Part shown: positions 37,601 through 43,995 of the stretch, in pieces | Position numbering within the stretch: the stretch's first letter is position 1 | Layout: every line of letters starts with the position of its first letter | Origin: Glutamicibacter nicotianae | GTDB lineage: Bacteria > Actinomycetota > Actinomycetes > Actinomycetales > Micrococcaceae | Assembly: GCF_006539525.1 (NCBI RefSeq) | Contig: NZ_BJNE01000001.1 | Span: 62,001 to 126,000 of the forward strand | DNA: 64,000 nucleotides | Direction of reading: 5' to 3' | Position numbers and translations under genes: made by a program | Notes under the pieces: model-generated | The model's database searches: none | Told to the model about the DNA's origin: nothing | Seen by the model: only the letters and a program-made list of their open reading frames with translations

Positions 37601-38411
37601 CATCCGCGCCCGCTTGGCCGCCAATGGGACATTCATCTCTGGAGCAGTCGAGTGGGAGGACGGGCTAGCGGATATCATCATGCTAAGTCCCATTCCGGTG
37701 ATGTTTGAGCGAGGAAGGATTCCCCGTCCCGCGCTGCCGCCTCCGCCAGTGAGAATCGAGCCGACTGAGCAAGAAGCCGCGTCAGAGACAGCTCGAGTGG
37801 TGGTCGAGAGACTTGGCGAAGCAGAACCTTGGACGGTTTCTGCACTAAATGCTGGAGACCCATATTCCGACTGGTTTGTATTAGCGTACTGCGAGTCGCG
37901 CCGTGCCAACCCGACGCAAAGCCATACCAAGCCGGACGAATGGTCGTACATTGAAGCCGGTGTAGAGGCGGATCTGGGGACGATAGAGAAGTCTGAGTGG
38001 GCCGAGCCCTTGGACAAAACGACGCTCGCGCAGTGGCTGCATCCAGAACGAAAAACTGAGAGAAGCGTGGGCCGGATCCGGTTGGCGGCTACAGCGCGTC
38101 CCGTCGGCCTGTTCGTCGACGACCGTGCACGGCTCGGTTTGCCCCAGATGCTCGCCCCATCTGCGGTGCTCGTCGAGGCGCTCGACCTGTCTGGTGTGGC
38201 GTTCGATGATGTCGAGATGGTCATGAGCGATCCGACCGGTCCAGCCCTCGCGCATGTAGTGTGGCGGGCCTCGTATCGACACAGCGATTACTACATGTCA
38301 TACCCTCGACTGGAAGGTGCGGCGTTGTTGCTCAGGCCAGACTTAGTGCAACGCCTGAAAGACCGGTGGGGAGACAAGCTGACGTGGCGTTCGTGGTCAG
38401 AGCACGAGTAA
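31647..38411 (+). CDS. Avs-like giant STAND NTPase with N-terminal Cap4/DUF4297-type nuclease motif
   Basis: 2254 residues without a break. Residues 1-~230 begin HAHRGYVYQDLLAAV and carry DDLTIE (D47-D48) then RQIKH (Q62-K64), the D...QxK core of PD-(D/E)xK nucleases as in Cap4/DUF4297. Residues ~300-700 are a STAND NTPase: Walker A APPGQGKS (326-333), Walker B ALIVDGLDHV (D423, D426), GGNPLY near 571-576 and the winged-helix HESFARFLRREL near 680. The remaining ~1550 residues are mostly helical with some repeat-like spacing, ending in a beta-containing tail (YYMSYPRLEGAALLLRPDLV). Known Avs proteins bind a phage protein with the C-terminal part and then cleave DNA; that this one does so is inference. 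GC is lower than in neighbouring core genes. Confidence 0.75.
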   Translation: MSDLHHAHRGYVYQDLLAAVEAVDVILGRAERIWCDTRLCGEHDRFDDLTIEGLDGHRARRQIKHQVEPRELDVDTFARPARSLLLSEVLRGIKADVAANPAVAAKTSYTVYLRDSIPTDTVLTAVLVAADPDPGPSVAGTSTTRYRFNSDALWNGVHRPRAGSRPAGDAWEFLRVPAAGTGTEPKYSTGLTFTRDEIAQLCERLIVEVNAPAMSSDFAEPGPLEELLLGRLRTEVGVGEYPNENRRPEDVAASLVAAAAKARASHEPLTRVELLRVLSLRTDYGSVTRRSPAVPEQQVERDGAVESLRAAIEAAALAGGHVIAQAPPGQGKSWVADQLRSSLSNDGWTVAEHYCFLNDSEEERDDRVASERIFGSLMERVAFAHPDLASEQRPIFSADEQTLMHLVSAVARQAGHSVALIVDGLDHVTRVRGTKPGAMSASYALAAQIAALEPPSGCTVVVLSQPGEHLAPLIGAGAVTVPIPPMDVDEIGGLVGRLGLFGEAEGRAKGDAGLSEPVGGCTVVGRSPMDSFVSKGEEKSEGDVGGAVLVPAQSTASERMRLVEAIYRRSGGNPLYATYLARELMRPDRATLDMTSGSPSEVLETIPPYDGDLEHYYTYLAELLDDSGQAAADTLTLVDFPLTEEELSTIQPSQGHRISKALRVLEPVLRSSPRGFAVYHESFARFLRRELDAAPEALSARIDAVVVWMNSLGLFDDGRAFVSMLPLLAAARRYQDVLFIVDRSFAAQAVGAGFPPSAIRANLSVAIRCAQRIGDWPAVVRSLELMRGVETYEHERLADLDVRFLDVRLALFGGQQLADRMLRDGLITMPAEAGLLLCAELDRAGFAPPWRQYLHAWRDQGEGDDHRDDDAVDAALLRGQLRLQSIEGALERAAIRDRNQTGETDRTDEQSDLEQLLAIGQEWCDENPSLGRCRVVVEIVSEILGIDAAVAMVENVEAKGAFLLALAEHVEALDNDADIASYGSAVGWATQALEAGLPPGCLHRACELGAEIRPGGLSARGPNAGAAVATAIADADQQALLAAADAALEHHSLRNCELFLDALERCGTQPIALDAVIATLAGEGWYRCWLRFCVDLVRAEACTTDETSSRAMEALTRLTEDARPFKGRPRAVDLYQEMDIIWSTVARAVRLLDTDDWTGGIELLLDVGRRITRSVDGEMGVPFPPDRVLSLGFETLPDEHAEFLSEQIRREIELSSKRFYSDIAEFHLLDALVQLRRADIAAERSDAPGADVEAREATNEAKRAWSAACDSLLGYGWHKDITVFEVLDPLESLIEIDQVRGLKRLADAFDLAYGAWQHSDGRETRHAPLRCWALLAEADPVAHAENSLEHGLASRGKGTHWEEMRQDLWTSHALSADPVLAVLASATLPAAPRAAIYEEVLRRFAAEQPELGNMALLDEVLQRALTRGDEITSPSDVRESTAYEAIIASFNEMSTERGLRRLGEPVTDSARGPASRETSTSDLRPDPSLSQSSSIINPTLEREDQAAVAAALGEVDGLAKSAPAGAVGVAILTRAWRRRGVDAGRGTNRTVVVDAYADAIGARLKDILKDGRSAEVSTVLEALSEVASPYDPHMLLVRIGDAFEDAADVSSSATSVGGTAQDPPPHILREMAARAFALAWTQARNGSGWLAFGGIDHMELLSRATALAPQVTSEAVGIAIERRLNGKQTLGITRALIEALSAGALEAPAVPAEQVTLGEQQTPAKSAAMDVAFAVWDEAFAIISGRVQLTPGEKLGEYFDGVRHELSSAEPVISAQDYSLVLTTFAGLSHPGRENLRRTMIALEDLATLRPVLFAHGLAKALAFMSGAVAPVLLLTMVERVAAKDPSLLDHSTDGLKNHLKSDYLVVRVLARRLLSYLTDANLPDPISDPNVFPSEDPGPEDASQRWSMAIEAYRRAPFRPHLIDAQIQGFALAVVELIAREMHNEDFTSEWHKAARKLGGREWPDAVLLDQHVAEESLQRAAGGIRARLAANGTFISGAVEWEDGLADIIMLSPIPVMFERGRIPRPALPPPPVRIEPTEQEAASETARVVVERLGEAEPWTVSALNAGDPYSDWFVLAYCESRRANPTQSHTKPDEWSYIEAGVEADLGTIEKSEWAEPLDKTTLAQWLHPERKTERSVGRIRLAATARPVGLFVDDRARLGLPQMLAPSAVLVEALDLSGVAFDDVEMVMSDPTGPALAHVVWRASYRHSDYYMSYPRLEGAALLLRPDLVQRLKDRWGDKLTWRSWSEHE

Positions 38412-38714
38412 GGAAAATGCAGGTGAGCCCGGCCCCGGCGATTAGGTGGTTAGCCGTTAGGGTTTAGGCATCGCCTAGGACAGCTTCTGGGCACGCACTG
38501 ACGTTCGAGTAGGTGTCCGGCCGTGGGGCGCTAGGGTTTCCATATGAGTCATCGTTTTTCGACGAGTATAGGCAGTGATTTCGGTCGGTCAGCGCCGTTG
38601 CCTGCCGACATCGTCGGCCTCCCCATGCATGGGGAGGAATCTGCCCGTGCCATCTCTCCGGGTTTCTGATTGCCCAACCCAAACTGTCGGTCGTGCTGAC
38701 TAGTGTAACTGTCA
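38412..38714. other. Gene-free stretch between the Avs-like gene and the SOS promoter
   Basis: About 300 bp with no coding frame. The only structure seen is a perfect 20-bp palindrome at 38618-38637 (CCTCCCCATGCATGGGGAGG). It occurs once, so it is not a CRISPR array; it could be a terminator stem or a protein-binding site. Confidence 0.5.
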
Positions 38715-38738
38715 TTCGAACACATGTTCGAATAGAAT
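38715..38738 (+). promoter_or_regulatory. LexA/SOS box overlapping the promoter of DUF6504-dnaE2
   Basis: TTCGAACACATGTTCGAA (38715-38732) contains a perfect CGAAC-N4-GTTCG SOS box, followed directly by a -10-like TAGAAT (38733-38738). LexA binding here would repress the downstream mutagenesis operon until DNA damage. Confidence 0.85.
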
Positions 38739-38764
38739 GGTTCTACTAGGTAAGGAGTGCGCAC

Positions 38765-39079
38765 GTGGGGATGTTCACCGAGTCGATCGAGGTGGCTCGC
38801 GCAGCGAATGGGATGCCGTTGCGCGTGAGCTGGCAGGGGCAGGACTACCGCTTGGTGGCTGAACCGCAGCGCTGGTTCGAGCGCCGCAAATGGTGGGATG
38901 AGAACCTGCGGATTCCCCGCGGAGCCGGTGCGGGGATTGCCGACTATGAGATGTGGCGCCTGCAGCTGGTCGCCGTGCGCGGATCCAGCCAAGTGCACAG
39001 CGTCGATGTGAGTTTTGATGCGCAAACTGAGCGGTGGCGCCTGGTGCGCGTGCATGACTCGCTGGCCCGCAGCGCCTGA
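38765..39079 (+). CDS. DUF6504-family protein, mutagenesis-cassette companion
   Basis: 104 residues, beginning MGMFTESIEVARAANGMPLRVSW and containing YRLVAEPQRWFERRKWWDE and YEMWRLQLVAV. This matches the small DUF6504 proteins usually encoded between a Y-family polymerase-like ImuB gene and dnaE2 in actinobacteria. GTG 38765 has AAGGAG at 38752-38757, 7 nt upstream. It lies 36 bp before dnaE2 and directly behind a LexA box. Its biochemical role is unknown; SOS regulation with dnaE2 is inferred from layout. Confidence 0.8.
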   Translation: MGMFTESIEVARAANGMPLRVSWQGQDYRLVAEPQRWFERRKWWDENLRIPRGAGAGIADYEMWRLQLVAVRGSSQVHSVDVSFDAQTERWRLVRVHDSLARSA

Positions 39080-39115
39080 TGTCCCGGCAGGGGAACATAT
39101 TTTCGAAGGACCTCC

Positions 39116-42100
39116 ATGAGCTTCACCCATCTGAACGTCAGTTCTTCATACAGCGCCCATTACGGCGTCTCGCACCCAAAGCAGCTGGCCCAGGCGGCCA
39201 AGGCGCAGGGGGCGCAGATGCTTGCGTTGACTGACCGGGACGGGCTGTACGGGACGGTCAAGCATGTGGCAGCCTGCATGGCAGAAGGCCTGCATCCGAT
39301 TCTCGGGGTGAACCTTGCGGTGCTCGATAGCCACGGGGAAGCCCAAGGGCGGATTGTCCTGCTGGCCCGTGGGCGCTGCAATGGCGCCGGGTATGCGGCG
39401 CTGTGCCGGGCCATCACCCTCGCGCATGGCACTTCGCATGGTGTTCCGGGCCTGGAAGCCGGGCAGTTGGCGCATCTGGGCGCCGGAGGAAATCTGATGG
39501 TCCTGCTCGGCGGGGAATCGGATGTGGCCCGCGCAATCCTCAAGGGAAACTATGCCCACGCCCGGGCGCTGCTTGCCAACTGGAAGAAGCGGCTGGGAAA
39601 GATGCTGCGCGTGGAGATCACCACGCACCTTTCCAGTCCCGGATCGCGCTACAGCCTCGGCGAAGCAGGCCGCTTGCTGCGCTACGCCCACGAGCGGGAG
39701 ATCAAGGCAGTCCTCAGCAACGCTGTACGCTACGTGGATCCCGACGGTGCGGTCACCGCAGACATCCTGGACTCGGCGCGCGCCCTGCACAGCCTGAAGA
39801 ACCTGGACTCCTGCCAGCCCAACGGCCAAGGGTGGCTGAAAACCCCGCAAGAGATGCGCCAGCTGGCCAAGGAAATCGGTTATGCCACCGAAAGAAGCTG
39901 GGCTCAACAGCTCTTGCGGGAAACCGAAGCGCTCGCCGAATGGGCTGCGGCCGACCCGGTGGCTGATCTCGGATGGAAGAAACCGGTCATCCCCGAGGCC
40001 AAGGTCCTCGGCTTGGATCGCCCGGCCATGCAAGAGCTCACCAGCCGCGTCTACGGTGCGGTGCCGGGGCTCTTGGGCGATGCGGACCCGAACCTGGTTG
40101 AAGAGTGCCTGGCCCGGGAACTCGGGGTGATCGACCGGCTGGACTTCGCCGGGTATTTCCTGACTGTCGCCGAAACCGTCAAGCTGATCACCGGCATGGG
40201 AATCCGCGTGGCCGCCCGCGGCTCCGGCGCTTCCTCGCTGGTGAACTACCTGCTGGGCATCAGCCAGGTGAACCCGCTAACCCACGACCTGGTGTTCGAA
40301 CGCTTCCTCTCCGATACCCGCACCACCTTGCCGGACATCGACATCGATGTGGAATCCGCACGCCGCCACGAGATCTACCGGGAGATCTTCGCCAACTTCG
40401 GCGAAGAGCGCGTGAGCCTGATGAGCATGCAGAACGCCTACCGTGCCCGCGGCGCGGTCCGCGATGCAGGAGCCGCCCTCGGGGTGGAGCAGGAGCAGGT
40501 CGACGAGATCGCCAAGCAGCTCTGGCGCTTCTCCGCGTCCTCTTTCCGCGAAGCGCTCACCGAGAAGCCGGAACTGGCGGCATTGGCCGAACGCATTACC
40601 GATGACACCCAGCTCGATATCCTCATCGACGCCACCGAACGCCTGGACCGGCTGCCGCGCCATATCTCCATGCACCCCTGCGGAGTGATCCTCTCCGACG
40701 CGAGCCTGCTGGACCGCACTCCGGTCCAGCCGTCGGGCATCGGGCTGCAGATGAGCCAGTTCGACAAGCACGACATGGACCTGATGGGGCTGATCAAGCT
40801 CGACGTGCTTGGGGTGCGCATGCAATCAGCCATCGCCTACACCCTGGAAGAGATCGCCCGCATGCATACGGACAAGCAGTCGGTCGCGCGCGCCGGAGGG
40901 CATGTGGATGACAGCTATATCTCCGCTGCCGGAGCGATCGACCTGTCCCGGGTGCCGCTGGATGACGAACCCACATTCGAATTGATCCGCTCAACCCATA
41001 CCCTGGGCTGCTTCCAGATCGAATCCCCGGGCCAGCGCGAGCTGATCGGCAAGCTCGCCCCGCGCGAATTCAACGACCTGATCATCGACATCTCGCTGTT
41101 CCGCCCTGGCCCCATGCAATCGAATATGGTCAAGCCCTACCTGGAGCACCGCCACGGCTTCGCCCCGGCCCAATACCTGCACCCGGACCTGATTCCAGCG
41201 CTCGCCGAAACCCATGGGGTCACCGTCTTCCATGAACAGGTGCTGCGCATCCTGGATGTGATGACCGGTTGCGGGCTGGGCATGGCCGATGTCTACCGCC
41301 GGCTGCTGGGGAATCCGGACAAGGAACCAGCCGTAGAACGCTATGTGCGCACCGAAGCAACCAAGCGCGGCTACAGCCAGGAGACGATCGACAAGGTCTG
41401 GGAAGTGCTCTCCGGCTTCGGGTCCTTCGGCTTCTGCAAAGCCCACGGGGCGGCCTTCGCCGTGCCCACCTACCACTCGGCCTGGCTCAAGGCCCACCAC
41501 CCCGAAGCCTTCCTTGCCGGCATCTGGGAACATGACCCGGGCATGTACCCCAAGCGGCTGCTGGTCTCCGAAGCCCGGCGCATGGGCATCCCCATCCTGC
41601 CGCTGGACATCAACCGCTCCACCGGGCACTACCGGGTCGAACGGGTGTTCGAATCCGCTCCAGCGAAGCTCCCGGTGGTGCCACGCGCGCCCAGCTCGCT
41701 GCGCCCTGGACGCTATGGGGTCCGCCTGGCCTTCCGCGACATCCACCAGATGAGCGAACGCGAAGTCGAACGCCTGGTCGCTGGCCAACCCTATGAGCAC
41801 CTTGCAGATGTCCGCGCCCGCGCGGGGCTCTCACGCCGCACCTACCAGAACCTCGCGGCCCTCGGCGTCTTCGACTCCCTGCTCGCCGGGACCTCGCGTG
41901 CCGACACCATCGCCCACACGCAATCCATGGCCCCCAGCTCCCTTCCGGCCAAATACCGGCCCGGCCCCGGACAGCTGGCGCTTGACCTTGGGAAAATCGA
42001 ACACATCAAGGCCACCGGAACCGAGCTGGAACCTGCCGAAGTGGTGCGTACCGAACTGGACCTGATGCACCTGGATGCCAGCGAGCACCTGATCTCTTCC

Positions 42101-42571
42101 TACCGGCAACGCCTGGCGCACCTGCCTATTACCCAAGCGGCCGAGCTGCTGCAGTTGCGCAACGGAACCGAGGTGCTTGTCGCCGGAGTGCGCGTGGCCA
42201 CCCAGACCCCGCCCATGCGCGGAGGCAAGCGCGTGGTCTTCATTTCCGTGGACGACGGGACAGGCTGCATCGATGCGACCTTCTTCGACGACACCCAGCA
42301 ACGCACCGGGCCGTTGCTTTTCTCTACCCGCATGCTGCTCATCCATGGCGTCACCCGGCGCACCGGACCACGTGGCATCTCGCTGCAGGCGCTGAACGCC
42401 TGGGACCTGCATCAGCCCGAAACCTTGCCCGCTGCGGGGTACCTTGAAGAGCAGGGCCGCCCGCAAATCAGCTACCGGCCAAAGCTCGGCGAAGGTGCTC
42501 GCAGCATCGAAAGCGTCGGCGAGCTGGCAAAGCGGATGGAAGCCGAAGGGCTGGACCAGAGAGGGGCATGA
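39116..42571 (+). CDS. dnaE2: Error-prone DNA polymerase III alpha subunit homologue DnaE2
   Basis: 1151 residues. The N-terminal PHP domain (FTHLNVSSSYSAHYGVSHP, LALTDRDGLYG) is followed by the C-family polymerase core with GSGASSLVNYLLGI and the catalytic PDIDIDVES, then the helix-hairpin-helix and OB-fold region near the C-terminus (TEVLVAGVRVATQTPPMRGGKRVVFISVDD). Length and domain order fit DnaE2 (ImuC), which performs translesion synthesis with ImuA/ImuB after DNA damage. AAGGACC precedes ATG 39116. It is preceded by DUF6504 and a LexA box. ImuA and ImuB genes, usually immediately upstream, are not in this window. Confidence 0.93.
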   Translation: MSFTHLNVSSSYSAHYGVSHPKQLAQAAKAQGAQMLALTDRDGLYGTVKHVAACMAEGLHPILGVNLAVLDSHGEAQGRIVLLARGRCNGAGYAALCRAITLAHGTSHGVPGLEAGQLAHLGAGGNLMVLLGGESDVARAILKGNYAHARALLANWKKRLGKMLRVEITTHLSSPGSRYSLGEAGRLLRYAHEREIKAVLSNAVRYVDPDGAVTADILDSARALHSLKNLDSCQPNGQGWLKTPQEMRQLAKEIGYATERSWAQQLLRETEALAEWAAADPVADLGWKKPVIPEAKVLGLDRPAMQELTSRVYGAVPGLLGDADPNLVEECLARELGVIDRLDFAGYFLTVAETVKLITGMGIRVAARGSGASSLVNYLLGISQVNPLTHDLVFERFLSDTRTTLPDIDIDVESARRHEIYREIFANFGEERVSLMSMQNAYRARGAVRDAGAALGVEQEQVDEIAKQLWRFSASSFREALTEKPELAALAERITDDTQLDILIDATERLDRLPRHISMHPCGVILSDASLLDRTPVQPSGIGLQMSQFDKHDMDLMGLIKLDVLGVRMQSAIAYTLEEIARMHTDKQSVARAGGHVDDSYISAAGAIDLSRVPLDDEPTFELIRSTHTLGCFQIESPGQRELIGKLAPREFNDLIIDISLFRPGPMQSNMVKPYLEHRHGFAPAQYLHPDLIPALAETHGVTVFHEQVLRILDVMTGCGLGMADVYRRLLGNPDKEPAVERYVRTEATKRGYSQETIDKVWEVLSGFGSFGFCKAHGAAFAVPTYHSAWLKAHHPEAFLAGIWEHDPGMYPKRLLVSEARRMGIPILPLDINRSTGHYRVERVFESAPAKLPVVPRAPSSLRPGRYGVRLAFRDIHQMSEREVERLVAGQPYEHLADVRARAGLSRRTYQNLAALGVFDSLLAGTSRADTIAHTQSMAPSSLPAKYRPGPGQLALDLGKIEHIKATGTELEPAEVVRTELDLMHLDASEHLISSYRQRLAHLPITQAAELLQLRNGTEVLVAGVRVATQTPPMRGGKRVVFISVDDGTGCIDATFFDDTQQRTGPLLFSTRMLLIHGVTRRTGPRGISLQALNAWDLHQPETLPAAGYLEEQGRPQISYRPKLGEGARSIESVGELAKRMEAEGLDQRGA

Positions 42572-42654
42572 TGCGCTGGTTCGCTGACAGGGTTTTGCCC
42601 AGCATGTACATTGGCTCCAAAGGAACAAGTACTTGACGCGAGGGGCAAAGGAAC

Positions 42655-43263
42655 GTGAGCGCACAGGACGAACAATTCTTTCTCAAGTGCGTCCAGGCAA
42701 ACCCCGTCAACCAGCAAATCCTCCACCTCGCGCCACAGCTAGGTGTTTCGGACTGGTGGCTCACCGCAGGTGCACTATTCCAAACGGTATGGAACGTGCT
42801 TGAGGGCAAGGAGCCGCAAAACGGAATTCGCGACTACGACTTCTTCTACTTCGATGAAGATACGTCCTATGAGGCGGAAGACGCAGTCATACGCCGGGCC
42901 AAAGAACTCTTCAAAGGCATCGACGCAGAAATCGAAGTCCGCAATGAAGCACGCGTCCACATTTGGTACGAGGAGCACTTCGGCGTGCCAGCCATTCCCT
43001 TCACCAGCTCCACGGATGCCATCAATCATTTTGCAGCGAAGACCTGCTGCTTTGCGGTCACTCGCGACGCCCATGGGCAAATAGCCACCTACGCCCCGCA
43101 TGGATTTGCAGATCTATTCGCCCGGAAGATCGTTCCGAACCCAGTGCTTGCCCCGCGGGAAGTCTACGAAGCCAAGATCAAAAGGTGGTTATCCCAGTGG
43201 CCGTCGCTGACCGCAGAGCCCTGGCCCGAGTCGGAAACATCGAGAAACATCACCCAAGGCTGA
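42655..43263 (+). CDS. Nucleotidyltransferase-like protein (NTP_transf_6/DUF925 type)
   Basis: 202 residues. The active-site-like region is WWLTAGALFQTVWNVLEGKEPQNG, followed by RDYDFFYFDEDTSYEAED with the acidic metal-binding residues, then HIWYEEHFGVPAIPFTSSTDAIN and HGFADLFARKIVPNP. These fit the family of small nucleotidyltransferase-like proteins of unknown substrate, often acquired horizontally. GTG 42655 is the start, preceded by GGGGCAAAGGAAC. It follows dnaE2 by about 80 bp but has no obvious link to it. Confidence 0.78.
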   Translation: MSAQDEQFFLKCVQANPVNQQILHLAPQLGVSDWWLTAGALFQTVWNVLEGKEPQNGIRDYDFFYFDEDTSYEAEDAVIRRAKELFKGIDAEIEVRNEARVHIWYEEHFGVPAIPFTSSTDAINHFAAKTCCFAVTRDAHGQIATYAPHGFADLFARKIVPNPVLAPREVYEAKIKRWLSQWPSLTAEPWPESETSRNITQG

Positions 43264-43269
43264 AAAACC

Positions 43270-43710
43270 TCAAACCGAGGAAACATGCCCGTCAGCATCA
43301 ATGACGAATGACGGATTATGCACGAAATCCCAGCGGAACCCGTCCGGGTCGGCCACGCAGGCGCTCATTCCACCCCACGGCTGCACAGCCGGTGCCGTCA
43401 CGGATTGCGCTCCGGCATCAAGCGCTCGCCGGTAGAACCGCTCGACTTCCTCATCGGTGTGCACGTTGTGCCCCAGCGACACAGGGGGAGCCTTCTCGCC
43501 GTGTCCGATGTCGCCATACTCGCTGGGCATCTGCGTAACGTCCCACAAGGCCAGCATCAAGGAATGCCCGGCACGGACAAAGGCAATCTCCGGGTGGGCT
43601 GGCTGCACCAGCTCGAAACCCAGCCCCTCGGTATAGAACCTGGTTGAAGCACCGACATCACGCACGCCGAGGGTGATCGCGCTGATGGTCGGCGGGGCCG
43701 ACTTGTTCAT
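43270..43710 (-). CDS. VOC/glyoxalase-superfamily protein
   Basis: 146 residues forming one VOC module: SAITLGVRDVGASTRFYTEGLGFELV, FVRAGHSLMLALWD, and the closing ADPDGFRWDFVHNPSF with a metal-ligand-like position. Proteins of this kind act as lyases, dioxygenases or antibiotic-binding proteins; the substrate here is unknown. It is convergent with the nucleotidyltransferase gene and lies head to head with a small membrane protein frame. Confidence 0.8.
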   Translation of the reverse strand: MNKSAPPTISAITLGVRDVGASTRFYTEGLGFELVQPAHPEIAFVRAGHSLMLALWDVTQMPSEYGDIGHGEKAPPVSLGHNVHTDEEVERFYRRALDAGAQSVTAPAVQPWGGMSACVADPDGFRWDFVHNPSFVIDADGHVSSV

Positions 43711-43766
43711 GTAACCAGCCTAGGGTGCCCAGACCTCGAATGATAGGCCTAGAAGGCGCACACCTC

Positions 43767-43949
43767 ATGGCGTGGGGAAGGTTTTGCGCGAGCGCGTTCG
43801 TTGCGAGTACTGCGTCTCTCTACTTCTATACCTCAGGAGGGCTCGTCACTGCCGCAGGGGGAGTTGCGCTATTCGCGGTGCTGGTTATTGGGGTCGTCCG
43901 CATAGTGCGAGCTTCAGGGAAAACTGCAGGCAGTTCAACTTCTGGCTGA
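43767..43949 (+). CDS. Possible small membrane protein (60 aa)
   Basis: From ATG 43767 the frame encodes MAWGRFCASAFVASTASLYF, a Gly/Thr turn and VALFAVLVIGVVRIVRASGK, i.e. two membrane helices. AGAAGG lies about 10 nt upstream. It is short, has no recognised family and sits between a VOC gene and the end of a minus-strand MFS gene. Coding potential is plausible but unproven. Confidence 0.4.
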   Translation: MAWGRFCASAFVASTASLYFYTSGGLVTAAGGVALFAVLVIGVVRIVRASGKTAGSSTSG

Positions 43950-43995
43950 CTACAGATGGATCCACTGTTCGTTGCGAGGCGACGACAGGTCGCGC

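Noticed and set aside
38618-38637. Possible CRISPR repeat
   Set aside because: Only one copy, no second repeat at spacer distance and no cas gene in the window.
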